Notes under the pieces: generated by a model
Seen by the model: only the letters and a program-made list of their open reading frames with translations
What the model was told of the DNA's origin: nothing
The model's database searches: none
In this document: one piece after another, positions 14,162 through 23,752 of the stretch
Layout: each line of letters starts with the position of its first letter
Position numbering within the stretch: position 1 is the stretch's first letter
Made by a program: the position numbers and the translations under genes
Assembly (NCBI GenBank): GCA_030595125.1
Contig: JAUVDV010000050.1
Span: forward strand, 1 to 41,544
DNA length: 41,544 nucleotides
Direction of reading: 5' to 3'
Source of the DNA: Deltaproteobacteria bacterium
GTDB taxonomy: Bacteria; Myxococcota_A; Polyangia; JAAYKL01

Positions 14162-15883
14162 ATGATTGGAAAGCGACTTCTCACCAGCGGGTTGACTCTT
14201 GCGGTTCTCCTCACCTTCGGGGTTGTGGCGGGCGCGCAGGACATGGTGTTCACAACCACGGATACCGGAAACGTGGCGGCGCCTCCGCCTCCGCCTTCCG
14301 GGCCACCGAGCGAGGCCTTGGCGAACGCGCTGAGGCTTTACCAGCAGGAGCACTACGGCCAGGCGGCCGTGCAATTTCAGCGTATTGTGCAGGGCGAGAC
14401 CGGAGACCAGCCGGCCAACGTCCAGAAGGCGCAGTTCTTCCTGGGCAAGTGCTTCTACCACCTGGGCTTCTTCCAGGCGGCCCTCGGTGTTTTCGAGGAG
14501 ATTGCCATGATGTCCACAGGGCATCTCTATTTCCAGACCACGTTGCAATGGCTGGCGCAGCTGTCCCGTGAGCTCCCAGAGCCCGCAGGAATCATCGGGC
14601 TGGTCGGTCGCTACGGCGACTCGGTTTCGGTGTTGCAGGAGTTCAATAAAAAAGAGACGAGTGATCTCTATAACGAGCTTCTTTACCTCATGGGTCGTTA
14701 CTGGTACCAGCAGGGCGAATTCGGCAAGGCCCGGGATTTCTTCCTGGAGATCGACAAGAGCGATCCATCGTACGTGAGCGCGGTGTTCTTTGCCGGCATC
14801 ACGTTTGTGCGTGAGCGCAAGGCCCAGCCGTCGACCAAGGCGTTTTTATCCATTGTCGACAAGTACGAGGACATTCTCTTCCTTTCCGATGAGGAGGAGC
14901 GGTTCCTCAATCTGGCCTGGTTGTCGCTGGCTCGTATCTATTATTCCACCAAGCACTGGGACAGCGCCGTGGAAGCCTGGAACCGCATCCCACAGTCGTC
15001 CGAGTATTATCTGGATGCCCAGTTCGAGGAATCGTGGGCCTATTTCCAGGTGGACATGTACGATCGCGCGTTGGGCAACATCCACACCATGAACTCCCCG
15101 TATTTCGATGGCTATTTCTATCCGGAGTCGGTCATCCTCAAGTCGGTTATCTTTTTTGACCAGTGCCTGTACGAGGACGCTCAGGAAACGGTCGTCAAAT
15201 TCACCAACAGGTACGAGCCTATCCAGCGGGAGCTGCAGGCTACCGTGACCAAGTTCCAGGACAACCAGCAGTTCTTCGAGTTCCTGCGCAAGATTCGGCA
15301 GATGCACGAACAGGGCGAGCTGGACAAGAGCCTCGAAGGCAGCGCGTCTGTCGGCACCGACGGCGTCTCAGCCGGCGCCGGCTCCACGCAGCAGCCCGAG
15401 AAGGTAATGGGTTTGTCCCCAGAGGTGCTGGCGGTCATCAAGGGCGCCCTCGACGACCGCACACTTCTTCGCAACCTCGAGTACGTCGAGGTGCTCGAGT
15501 CCGAGGAGAAGAAGCTGGCCAAGATGCCTCCCCAGTTCGTGAACGCGGCTGCCGGGCAGCGGATTGTCCAGGATATCGCAACCGCCAAGTCAGTGGCCAT
15601 CGACAACACCGGAAACCTGGCCCGGTCCAGGTACGAGCGCCTTCTTGTCGAAATTCAGGACCTGCTCAATCAGACCACGCGTATTGAGATCGAGATCCTC
15701 AAGGCCCTTCGCGGGGAGCTGGACCTCGAGATTCAGACGGAGCAGGAGACCTCGGGGCCGGTTGTTCAGCAATCCGAGATCAAGAGTGACGCCGAGCATG
15801 TGATCTGGCCGTTCGAGGGTGAGTTCTGGCGTGACGAACTAGGGTACTATCGGCAGCCGGTTGCCAGCCGGTGCGGGAGGTAA
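14162..15883 (+). CDS. Exported TPR protein, first gene of the Glt-like cluster
   Basis: A 573-residue periplasmic protein. Its signal peptide ends A-G-A at about residue 25, followed by a Pro-rich segment (A-A-P-P-P-P-P). TPR-type helical repeats cover about residues 50-370 (ALRLYQQEHYGQAAVQFQRI, AQFFLGKCFYHLGFFQAALGVF, LLYLMGRYWYQQGEFGKARDF). The C-terminal third is helical and charged and may be a coiled coil. ATG 14162 follows AAGGGG. It is 5 nt upstream of the large TPR gene and shares the promoter at 14009. In Myxococcus the Glt region also has TPR proteins next to GltD; I cannot assign a one-to-one counterpart. Confidence 0.85.
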   Translation: MIGKRLLTSGLTLAVLLTFGVVAGAQDMVFTTTDTGNVAAPPPPPSGPPSEALANALRLYQQEHYGQAAVQFQRIVQGETGDQPANVQKAQFFLGKCFYHLGFFQAALGVFEEIAMMSTGHLYFQTTLQWLAQLSRELPEPAGIIGLVGRYGDSVSVLQEFNKKETSDLYNELLYLMGRYWYQQGEFGKARDFFLEIDKSDPSYVSAVFFAGITFVRERKAQPSTKAFLSIVDKYEDILFLSDEEERFLNLAWLSLARIYYSTKHWDSAVEAWNRIPQSSEYYLDAQFEESWAYFQVDMYDRALGNIHTMNSPYFDGYFYPESVILKSVIFFDQCLYEDAQETVVKFTNRYEPIQRELQATVTKFQDNQQFFEFLRKIRQMHEQGELDKSLEGSASVGTDGVSAGAGSTQQPEKVMGLSPEVLAVIKGALDDRTLLRNLEYVEVLESEEKKLAKMPPQFVNAAAGQRIVQDIATAKSVAIDNTGNLARSRYERLLVEIQDLLNQTTRIEIEILKALRGELDLEIQTEQETSGPVVQQSEIKSDAEHVIWPFEGEFWRDELGYYRQPVASRCGR

Positions 15884-15888
15884 CGGGT

Positions 15889-18800
15889 ATGATTCGCAAT
15901 ATCGGATTGTTCACGTTCGTTGCAGTGATGGCGGCCTGCCTGGTCCTTTTGACCGCGCACCGGGCCGAAGCGGAGAAGAAATCCTCAACCCTGACGGACG
16001 AGGAGGTCTGCATTCCCAAGGCGGTGGAGAAAGAGGTTCTCGGCTGTCCCGAGGACATCGATCTCGCCAAGGGAAAACTCGGCGGCGCTGTCGGAACGAG
16101 CAAGGCCAAAAAAGAGAAGAAGAAAAAGAAGAAGATTGAGGGACCAAGCCTTGAGAAAGGCTTTGTTCAAGACATTATCAAGTCGTCCTTCACGCGTAAG
16201 CGCGAGGTTCGCAAGCTCGATATTCTCAAAAAGGAAATCAAGCTGATCCTGCGCCTCGCCAAGCAGACGTCCAACGATAACCCCGAGAAGGCGGAGATCC
16301 TCAAGCGCCTGGCCGACGCGTACAAGGAAATGTACGACCAGATCAACTTCATGGCGCGCGGCCTCGAGGAGAAGATTTTTCGGCAGAAGAAAAAGGCGGA
16401 CAAGGCCAAACTGAAGGCACAGCAGAAGGCCCTCGACAAGAAGGCCACCGCCTACCGGGAGAAATCGATCAAGGCATACGTGGAGATTCGCAACCATTTT
16501 CCGGACTATCCGGATTACGACGAGATTCTCTTCGCCATCGCCTACGAGATCGACCAGATGGCCTCTCAGCAGGAGAACAAAAAGAAGAAGGCGAGCTATC
16601 GAGAGCGTGCCCGGATATTCTATCAGGAACTCATCCGTAACTATCCGCGTTCCAGATTCATCCCCCATGCGTGGATGGCCTTCGGCGAATATTATTTTCA
16701 CGAGGCGCTGGACGTTGAGAGGGCGATGCGCGCCTACGAGAAGGTGGTCGAGTGGGGAGAGGAAAACAACCCCAACTACGTAGTCGCCATGTACTACCAG
16801 GCATGGTGTCTGTTCAACCTTCAGGAGTTCAAGAAGACCATCAACCAGTTCAACAAGGTGATTCAATACGCTGATGCGAACCCGGAGCACCGCGAGGCAC
16901 AGGTGGTGGCCAAGCGCTCACGTATGGAAATGGTCGGAGCGTTTTCCAAGATCGGCAACCCTGCCCAGGCGTGGAAGTTCTTCCAGCGGGTCGGGGGCAA
17001 GCTGTCTCATGCCATGCTCGATAAGCTCGCCGGCCTCTATTACGATGACGGTCACTGGGCCGACGCCATCATCGTGTTCCACGAGCTCGAGAAGCTGGAG
17101 ATCGAGAACTTCCGCGGCAACGGGGGCGACGACCTTTGCCACTACCAGACCATGGTCACCAACGCGGTCATCAGTTCCGGGTCCAAAGACGACCAGGTGG
17201 TCGAAATCAAGCGCCAGATCGGCCTGTCACAGAGATTCGCGGGCGAGAAGCACGACGCCGCAAAGATCAAGAAGTGCAACCAGGACTCCATCGCGATAGC
17301 CTGGGACCAGTCGACCCAGTGGCACCTGGAGGCCGTGGGCAGCGAGTCCGCGCCGGGTACAAAAGATCATGACACAATGAAGTTGTGCATCGCCATGTAC
17401 GATGAGATTTTGGCCAAGTATCCCGGTCTGGACACTATTGAAGTCGAGGGTTTCGATGACAAGACCAGGCCCAGCCGCTACCGCGTTGCGTTCTACAAGG
17501 CGGAGCTGTACTGGACCATGGAAGACTGGGCAAACTGCGCGCCCTCCTTCGACGCTGTTGTCGACATGGATCCTGCCGGGGAATACACGGCCAGCGCGGC
17601 CTATGCGGCGGTGCTCTGCTATAACAAGGTTTACGTCCAGGAGCGCGGCGACAAAGACCGTAGCCGAAAGCACAAGCTCAAGACCGCCGACAAGTCCGGT
17701 CTCAAGTGCGACAAGACCTGCAAGAAGTGCAAGAAGAAGGAGTGCAAGGGAAAGAAGGGAAAAGACAAAAAGAAGTGCTTCAAGAAGTGTGAAAAGGGCG
17801 AAAGAATCGTTCTTGAAGTCCGCCCGCTCACCCCTCTCGAAAAGGGCATTCTCAAGTCATACAATCGATATGTTTGTTTCGTCACCAAGGGTGAAGATCT
17901 CATAAACATCAAGTATCGGCGAGCCAGAATCTATTACGAGGCAAACATGTTCGTCGAGGCAGCGGTCCTGTTCAGGGATATCGCTGTCAATCATTCTACG
18001 GACGAGATCGCGGTCTACGCGGCCAATCTCTACCTCGATTGTCTGAACGCTCTTGGGAGCATGGTCGAAAAACCGATCCCCTCCTGCTACGACAACCTCT
18101 CGGACATCGTCGACCTGTTCATCGACACCAGCAAGAAACCTGGCGTGGATCTGATGAAGGACGAGGATTTCGCCAACCAGATCAAGTCGCTGAAGGTGGG
18201 CGTCATGAGGAAGAAGGCAGAGTCTCTCACCATGCGCAGCCGCTTCAAGGAGTCGGCGGAGATTTATCTCGATATTTATCGCAATTACACCGGTGTCTAC
18301 GATGAGCGCGGAATGTGCGAGGTGCTGTTCAACACAGCCATCAACCTGGAGTCCGCGCGTCTCGTCATGTCAGCCATCAAGGTGCGCGAGAAGATGATCG
18401 AACTCTACCCCAAGTGCGAGCACTCCAAGAAGGCGGCTTACTTCATCGGACAGAACTATCACGCGCTGCAGTCATTCTCCATGGCGGCCGATAATTACGT
18501 GTCGTTCGCCAAGAAGTACTCCGGCGAGGACGAGGCCCCGGAGGCGCTCTCCAACGCTGTCATGTTTTACATCGGTCTGGGTAAACCGGATAGGGCCTTC
18601 TCAACGGTCAAGACCTTCGAGAAAAACTATTCGGGGCGTCGGACGGCCGAGACGGCCACAGTGGTGTTCAGCGCCGGCTACATTTACATCAACGATGACG
18701 AATGGGACAAGGCGCGCAAATGGTACGGCTCGTACCTCAGACGATACTCAAAGGCCAAGCTTGTCGATGAGCAGGTTCAAGCCCACGTGATAATCGGCGA

Positions 18801-19743
18801 TTCGTATTGGAATGCAAAGCGGAGAGATACGGCCAAGGCTCTCAAGTCCTACAAAAAGGCTGTGGCTGTTCACGACAAGGGCAAGGCTACGGTCACCGAG
18901 AACAAGCGCAAGGCTTCAATGTTAATCGCTCTTGCGAAGGCCAAGTATCAGATTGCCGAGGTCAGGTATTTTGCGTTCATGAAGGTGAAGTTCCCCGATT
19001 TCGCCGGCACCAAGAAGACCTCGGACAAGATCACGAAATGGTGGAAGAAGGAACAAGGCCCGGAGAAGATCAAAGCTTCTGAGAAGTGGGCCAAGGATAG
19101 GCGTCGACTCGCCAGGTGGGGATACTACGATGAGGGCAAGCCGGTGCGCGATCAAGTAAAGGAAGTCAGAAAAGAAGAGAAGAAAGAAGCTCTCGACATT
19201 CAGTTCAACTACTGGTCGCTACACAAGCTCAAGCCGTGGATCGAAAAGAAGGCGGGTCTGCTCGAAGAGACAACCAAGCTGTTTGCCGAGGTGGCCGCGA
19301 TCCATATCCCCGAGTGGGAAATGGCCGCCGCTGCGCGCGCGGGTGACATGCAGCTGCAGTTCATGAACGCGCTCTATGATTCTCCGCTTCCGCCTTCATT
19401 CAAGGGTGATCAAGAGCTCATCGATATTTACCGAGGCGCTATGGACGAAAAGGCAAAGCCTTATCGTGACGGCGCCGTCGGTGGTTTCGCACACTGTCTC
19501 AACATCTCCACCAAGGTCAGGTGGTTCAATGAGAACTCTTTGCGTTGCGAGCGCGAGCTCAGCAAACTGGAGCCTCTGAAATACCCGATATCGCAGGAGA
19601 TGCGAGTACAACCGAAGTTTGAGTTCAGTTTCTGGTCCAGGCCCGAGCCCGTACTGGCGCTCGAGACCGAGGCCGAGAAGCGAGAGAAAAAATTGACGGC
19701 ATCTGCGGCTGAGATTTCTGCCAAGTCCGCAGAGTCCAAGTAG
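15889..19743 (+). CDS. Large periplasmic TPR protein, GltD/AgmU-like
   Basis: A 1284-residue exported protein with a signal peptide (residues 1-29, ending A-E-A) and many TPR-type repeats over most of its length, including FPDYPDYDEILFAIAYEIDQ, ALDVERAMRAYEKVVEW and MFVEAAVLFRDIAVNHSTDE. Size, export and place just before the TPR lipoprotein fit GltD (AgmU) of the Myxococcus gliding machine, a periplasmic scaffold. Residues 605-640 are an unusual Lys/Cys-rich insert with Cys at 607, 611, 614, 619, 630 and 634. Lys-rich runs also occur near 75-85. ATG 15889 follows GGGAGG with suitable spacing; the GTG at 15871 would spoil the signal peptide. The C-terminus is Ala/Glu/Lys-rich. Orthology is inferred from layout and needs alignment. 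Confidence 0.85.
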   Translation: MIRNIGLFTFVAVMAACLVLLTAHRAEAEKKSSTLTDEEVCIPKAVEKEVLGCPEDIDLAKGKLGGAVGTSKAKKEKKKKKKIEGPSLEKGFVQDIIKSSFTRKREVRKLDILKKEIKLILRLAKQTSNDNPEKAEILKRLADAYKEMYDQINFMARGLEEKIFRQKKKADKAKLKAQQKALDKKATAYREKSIKAYVEIRNHFPDYPDYDEILFAIAYEIDQMASQQENKKKKASYRERARIFYQELIRNYPRSRFIPHAWMAFGEYYFHEALDVERAMRAYEKVVEWGEENNPNYVVAMYYQAWCLFNLQEFKKTINQFNKVIQYADANPEHREAQVVAKRSRMEMVGAFSKIGNPAQAWKFFQRVGGKLSHAMLDKLAGLYYDDGHWADAIIVFHELEKLEIENFRGNGGDDLCHYQTMVTNAVISSGSKDDQVVEIKRQIGLSQRFAGEKHDAAKIKKCNQDSIAIAWDQSTQWHLEAVGSESAPGTKDHDTMKLCIAMYDEILAKYPGLDTIEVEGFDDKTRPSRYRVAFYKAELYWTMEDWANCAPSFDAVVDMDPAGEYTASAAYAAVLCYNKVYVQERGDKDRSRKHKLKTADKSGLKCDKTCKKCKKKECKGKKGKDKKKCFKKCEKGERIVLEVRPLTPLEKGILKSYNRYVCFVTKGEDLINIKYRRARIYYEANMFVEAAVLFRDIAVNHSTDEIAVYAANLYLDCLNALGSMVEKPIPSCYDNLSDIVDLFIDTSKKPGVDLMKDEDFANQIKSLKVGVMRKKAESLTMRSRFKESAEIYLDIYRNYTGVYDERGMCEVLFNTAINLESARLVMSAIKVREKMIELYPKCEHSKKAAYFIGQNYHALQSFSMAADNYVSFAKKYSGEDEAPEALSNAVMFYIGLGKPDRAFSTVKTFEKNYSGRRTAETATVVFSAGYIYINDDEWDKARKWYGSYLRRYSKAKLVDEQVQAHVIIGDSYWNAKRRDTAKALKSYKKAVAVHDKGKATVTENKRKASMLIALAKAKYQIAEVRYFAFMKVKFPDFAGTKKTSDKITKWWKKEQGPEKIKASEKWAKDRRRLARWGYYDEGKPVRDQVKEVRKEEKKEALDIQFNYWSLHKLKPWIEKKAGLLEETTKLFAEVAAIHIPEWEMAAAARAGDMQLQFMNALYDSPLPPSFKGDQELIDIYRGAMDEKAKPYRDGAVGGFAHCLNISTKVRWFNENSLRCERELSKLEPLKYPISQEMRVQPKFEFSFWSRPEPVLALETEAEKREKKLTASAAEISAKSAESK

Positions 19744-19753
19744 GAGGTTACCC

Positions 19754-21337
19754 ATGCTAAAGAACGCAAAAATCATCGTTCGGGTTGCTGGGATTCTGAT
19801 AGCACTCGTAGTTCTCGGTTGCGGCGGCGCCAAGTTAGGGGGCGGTGCAGACGGCGAGACAGGTGGAGTGGACGCCGACGGCAAGCCAATAATCACCAAG
19901 GAAGCGCGAAAGGACTTCGACAAGGCAGTCGAGGCCTACAATGAGGCCAAGAAGGAAGGCTGGAACGAGAAGAACTGCGAGTCCGTGGCAAAGAAATTTC
20001 GGGCCGTGGCCAAGGGGCACAACAACATGGTCGAGGCCCTGTACAACGTTGGCTGCATATACAACGAATGCAAAATGGAAGCCAAGGCAGGGGCCGCGTT
20101 CAAGGACACGCTCAAGAAGCACGAGAAGCATCAGCCGTCCATGATCCATCTGGCCATCATCGCTCTCGAGGCGGGAAAGGCGGAGGATGGGCAGGAAAAG
20201 CTGAAGGAAGCCATCCTCGCCGGCCGAAATACGCTCGATGCAGTGCCGGCATACAACCTGGCCGCCACAATCCTCAGAGCCAAGGCCAAGGCGGGTGACG
20301 GAGATGCCTGGAAGAAGGCTCAGAAAAACCTGAGAACCGCCCTGGCTATCGATTCCAAGTACATGCCGGCATTATACCAATTGACGATGCTCTACTACGA
20401 CATTGCAGTAGAGTTGAAGAAGCCGTCGTATCTGACGCTGGCAAGCCTGGTGTTCAATCAGGCCGTCAAGCTCGATCCCGAGTACGCGCCCAACTATCAC
20501 GCGCTGGGCCTCATCAATCTCCAGAAGAAAGAGCTGGTCGAGGCGCTCAAGGCGTTCGAGGCGGCCTTTCAGAAGGACCCGAATCTCTACGAGGCCTACA
20601 TGAGCTTCGGCGCCATCAACCTGAACTTCCGGGGTTATGCCGAATCGAAGACCGCATTCGAAAAGGCTATTGGGCTCAAGCCGGGAAGTTACGATGCGCA
20701 TATGGGGCTTGGAGTGGCCGCCCGCGGACTGGGCGACTTCACGCTCGCCAAGGCGGAGTACAAGAAGGCCGCAGAGATCGATCCGGCAAGAACCGACTAC
20801 ATCTTTAACCTCGGGCTGTTGGAGATGGATTACACCAACGACGGATCGCCGGAGGGTTACGAGAAGGCGAGCAAGGTCTTCGAGAAGTTCCTGAAGAAGG
20901 CGACACCCGCTCACAAGAAGGATCCTGACGGCAAGAGGGGCAAGCAGATCTCGTGGTACAAAAAGGCGGAGAAGCGCATCAAGTCATGCGGAAAAGCCGC
21001 CAAGCAGATTCGCGAGGCTCTGAAGGAGATGGCCGAGCTCGAGAAGATGGCTGCCGAGCAAGCCATAATCGCCAAGGAAGCCGAGGAGATGCAGAAGAAG
21101 GCCGAGGAGCTCGCCAAGGAGGAAGAGGCGGGTAAGGTTGCCAAGGGTGAAGAAGTGGACGAGGCGGCCATCGAGGCAGAGCTCGCGGCGGAGGAGAAGG
21201 CAGCAGAGGAAGCGGCCAAGGCCGAGAAAGACGCCGAGAAGGCCGAAAAGGAAGCCGAGAAGGCCGAAAAGGAAGCCGAGAAGGACAAGAAGGCTGCCGA
21301 GGACAAGGAAAAAGGTACCGTGGACTTGGAGGGATAA
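19754..21337 (+). CDS. TPR lipoprotein, GltE/AglT-like
   Basis: A 527-residue predicted lipoprotein (V-L-G-C, Cys23) with TPR repeats in about residues 55-380 (ALYNVGCIYNECKMEAKAG, PNYHALGLINLQKKELVEA, LYEAYMSFGAINLNFRGYAE, SYDAHMGLGVAARGLGDFT). The last 110 residues are a highly charged Ala/Glu/Lys coiled coil containing a duplicated 7-residue block (A-E-K-E-A-E-K, encoded by two exact 21-bp units at 21242-21283). In Myxococcus, AglT/GltE is the outer-membrane TPR lipoprotein of the gliding complex and sits in this same order. AGGAGG lies 6 nt before the ATG; the spacing to the upstream gene is 10 nt. Confidence 0.86.
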   Translation: MLKNAKIIVRVAGILIALVVLGCGGAKLGGGADGETGGVDADGKPIITKEARKDFDKAVEAYNEAKKEGWNEKNCESVAKKFRAVAKGHNNMVEALYNVGCIYNECKMEAKAGAAFKDTLKKHEKHQPSMIHLAIIALEAGKAEDGQEKLKEAILAGRNTLDAVPAYNLAATILRAKAKAGDGDAWKKAQKNLRTALAIDSKYMPALYQLTMLYYDIAVELKKPSYLTLASLVFNQAVKLDPEYAPNYHALGLINLQKKELVEALKAFEAAFQKDPNLYEAYMSFGAINLNFRGYAESKTAFEKAIGLKPGSYDAHMGLGVAARGLGDFTLAKAEYKKAAEIDPARTDYIFNLGLLEMDYTNDGSPEGYEKASKVFEKFLKKATPAHKKDPDGKRGKQISWYKKAEKRIKSCGKAAKQIREALKEMAELEKMAAEQAIIAKEAEEMQKKAEELAKEEEAGKVAKGEEVDEAAIEAELAAEEKAAEEAAKAEKDAEKAEKEAEKAEKEAEKDKKAAEDKEKGTVDLEG

Positions 21338-21340
21338 AAA

Positions 21341-21360
21341 AAGTTCTTTTTTGGGAACTT
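21341..21360 (+). other. Small hairpin between GltE-like and GltF-like genes
   Basis: AAGTTC (21341-21346) pairs with GAACTT (21355-21360) around an 8-nt T-rich loop, just after the stop codon. It is too weak and lacks a T-tract after the stem, so it is more likely an mRNA processing or stability element than a terminator. Confidence 0.35.
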
Positions 21361-21424
21361 ATTGAAAAGTAGATTGTCTATCGCTGCGAAAGCGCGATTT
21401 GCAGAAAGAAGGAAGGGAAGAAAA

Positions 21425-21667
21425 ATGAAGATCCTCACTGGCATCGTGGCTGGAGTAGGTTTCATGCTTCTGGTCGGATCCGCTTTTGCTCAGGTTTCTT
21501 ACGCGGAGAAAACCGAATACTCGTTTGATGACGACGTGGTCACCGGTGACCTCGTCAGACCGGATGGAGAGTTGACCGTTGTTCGTAAGAAGGGAAAACA
21601 GCGAAGCCTGATTCGGGTGCGTCAGCATTTCATCCCGGAGATGCTGAAGTCCGTGGAGGACATCTAG
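21425..21667 (+). CDS. Small exported protein, GltF-like
   Basis: An 80-residue protein with a signal peptide (residues 1-22, ending A-F-A). The mature part is short and well structured: YSFDDDVVTGDLVRPDGEL, then VVRKKGKQRSLIRVRQHFIPE and a final MLKSVEDI. I recall this V-T-G-D-L-x-x-P-D-G / L-I-x-V-R-x-x-F-x-P-E pattern from small proteins of the gliding-motility gene cluster, and it sits between the GltE-like and FHA genes as GltF does in Myxococcus. The function of GltF is not well defined. ATG 21425 follows GGAAGGGAAG; longer frames upstream have no signal peptide start. Confidence 0.78.
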   Translation: MKILTGIVAGVGFMLLVGSAFAQVSYAEKTEYSFDDDVVTGDLVRPDGELTVVRKKGKQRSLIRVRQHFIPEMLKSVEDI

Positions 21668-21736
21668 TCCGAATCGGGGAATCGGCGGTTTGAGAAGGGC
21701 TGGTTTGCCAGCCATGAACAAAGATAGGAAAAGGCC

Positions 21737-23641
21737 ATGAGTGCACTGACAATCAATTTCAAGATCCTCAAAGATGGTGAAGTCGTCAAGGAGGAGTCTC
21801 TCTCCAGGGACGTGATCAAGATCGGCAGAATGGCGTCAAGTCATCTGCAGATTGACGATGAAGGCATCTCAAGAATGCATGCGGTCATCGAGGTATCCGG
21901 ACCTGGTGATGTGCACATCATCGATCTCGGGAGCGCCGAGGGGACTATTGTCAACGATAAGAAGGTAAACAAATCGGTCCTGGCGAGCGGGGACAAGATC
22001 ACCCTCGGAGGAGTGGAGATCGAGGTGACCTTCTCGGCCGGAGTGCAAGCGGCAGCCGCGCCCGTGGCCCAGGCCGCTCCTCCCCCCCCGGTGCCCGGAG
22101 TGGCGCCGATGTTCGGGGCTCAGGCTGCCGCTTCGGCACCTGCAATACCTGCGGCGGTTCCATCCACCGTTGGCGTTACCGCCGGATCGATGTTCATAGA
22201 TCTGAACACCGTAGAGGATGTCACCAAGCAGGCAATCGAGGTTGTGGTGATGTGGAACGGGTCAGTTCTTCAGGTCAAGCATTTCAAGGCAGACGAGAAG
22301 AAACCCGAGAATTTCTATATCGGTGAGGATTTTTCCTGCGATTTCCCGATTCCCGCAGAGGAACTGAAGGGAGCCACAAAGGTTCCGTTGGTCGTCAATC
22401 ACGTGGGAGGTGGGGCCACTGTCAGCATCCTCCCGGGCGGAAGCGGTGACATAACCTACGAGGACGGCAATCGGATTTCGATGGCGGACATGGTAAGCGG
22501 GGGCAAGGCGCAATCGTCGGCCGAGGTTCCAGGCGGATACAGTTTCGCGCTGCCTCCCAAGGCTCGTACCAAGATGGACTTCGGTCCGTGGACGTTCCTT
22601 GTAAACGCCGTACCCAACCCCAAGAAGTTCGTGGCCCCCATTCAGCTGGATTGGACGTCGCAGATCTACACCGGGTTCTCCATGATTCTGCACGCAGTGT
22701 TTCTGTTCCTTATCTACTTTATCCCGCCGGATCCCGAAGGCCTGTCTCTCGACTTGCTCGATGAGAACAACCGGTTCATCAAGTACATGCTCAATCCTGC
22801 GGAGATCCAGCAGGACGAAGTTCCCGAGTGGCTGAAGAAAGACAAAAAGGACGAGGAGCAGGGCGGTAAAGGAAAGCGTCATAAGGGCGAGGAAGGCCAG
22901 ATGGGTAAGCGCGACTCCAAGAAGACCGATAACCATTACGGGATCAAGGGGCCGAAGGACAACCCGAACCCGCACATGGCGCGCTCGATGGCCAAGGAGA
23001 TGGCAAAGTCAGCCGGTATCCTCAGCTACCTTTCGGCGGCAAATGCACCCACATCGCCCTTCGGTCAGGATACGGCTCTCGGTATCGATCCCGAGAATGC
23101 GCTGGGCGCCCTGATGGGCAACCAGGTCGGAGAGAACTTCGGCTACGGTGGTCTCGGATTGCGTGGTACCGGTCGTGGTGGTGGTGGTACCGGTGAGGGT
23201 ACTATCGGATTGGGTAATCTCAACACCATCGGTCACGGCGGCGGCGGCGGATCCGGTTCCGGATACGGACGCGGCGCGGGTGGCCTCGGCGGACGGCGCG
23301 GCAGGGCTCCCAGAATTCGTTCCGGCGCGGCGATGGTCAAGGGCTCCCTGTCCAAGGAAGTCATCCGAAGGATCGTCCACAGGCACATTAATGAGGTCAA
23401 GTTCTGTTACGAGAAACAACTTGCCCAGCGTCCTGACCTGTCGGGTCGTGTCTCAATCAAGTTCATTATCTCCGGTACGGGCGCAGTCCAGATGGCAGCC
23501 GTTGCTTCATCCACATTGGGCAACGCGCAGGTCGAGAACTGCATCGCACAGGCGGTGCGTCGGTGGACGTTCCCGCAGCCCGAGGGCGGAGGAATCGTCA
23601 TCGTGACTTATCCGTTCATGCTCACATCGCCGGAGGGCTAG
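21737..23641 (+). CDS. FHA - transmembrane - AgmX/PglI C-terminal protein, GltG-like
   Basis: A 634-residue inner-membrane protein. Residues 22-98 are a forkhead-associated domain with G30-R31, S45, H48 and N73 in place (KIGRMASSHLQI, ISRMHAVIEV), expected to bind phosphothreonine in the cytoplasm. An Ala/Pro linker (105-145) leads to a second cytoplasmic globular part, then one TM helix at about 309-331 (YTGFSMILHAVFLFLIYFI). The periplasmic part has a Lys-rich stretch, a Gly-rich tract (about 470-530) and a C-terminal TonB-like AgmX/PglI domain (about 535-634) with C557 (KFCYEKQ) and C602 (VENCIAQ), a likely disulfide. The arrangement matches GltG/PglI of Myxococcus, which links cytoplasmic signals to envelope parts. 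It is the last gene of the cluster; no gltH, gltI or gltJ follows. Confidence 0.9.
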   Translation: MSALTINFKILKDGEVVKEESLSRDVIKIGRMASSHLQIDDEGISRMHAVIEVSGPGDVHIIDLGSAEGTIVNDKKVNKSVLASGDKITLGGVEIEVTFSAGVQAAAAPVAQAAPPPPVPGVAPMFGAQAAASAPAIPAAVPSTVGVTAGSMFIDLNTVEDVTKQAIEVVVMWNGSVLQVKHFKADEKKPENFYIGEDFSCDFPIPAEELKGATKVPLVVNHVGGGATVSILPGGSGDITYEDGNRISMADMVSGGKAQSSAEVPGGYSFALPPKARTKMDFGPWTFLVNAVPNPKKFVAPIQLDWTSQIYTGFSMILHAVFLFLIYFIPPDPEGLSLDLLDENNRFIKYMLNPAEIQQDEVPEWLKKDKKDEEQGGKGKRHKGEEGQMGKRDSKKTDNHYGIKGPKDNPNPHMARSMAKEMAKSAGILSYLSAANAPTSPFGQDTALGIDPENALGALMGNQVGENFGYGGLGLRGTGRGGGGTGEGTIGLGNLNTIGHGGGGGSGSGYGRGAGGLGGRRGRAPRIRSGAAMVKGSLSKEVIRRIVHRHINEVKFCYEKQLAQRPDLSGRVSIKFIISGTGAVQMAAVASSTLGNAQVENCIAQAVRRWTFPQPEGGGIVIVTYPFMLTSPEG

Positions 23642-23752
23642 AACCCTTAGCCACTCATTCTGAAGGGTCTCGCCTTCTCCCTGAATTAACAACAGCATCA
23701 ATACAAAGACAGGAACGTTGACACCGGTTCACTCCTTGTTAAAGTCCTTCCA

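Noticed and set aside
21341-21360. Rho-independent terminator within the Glt-like cluster
   Set aside because: The stem is AT-rich and 6 bp, and no T-tract follows the second arm, so the genes on both sides are kept as one probable operon.
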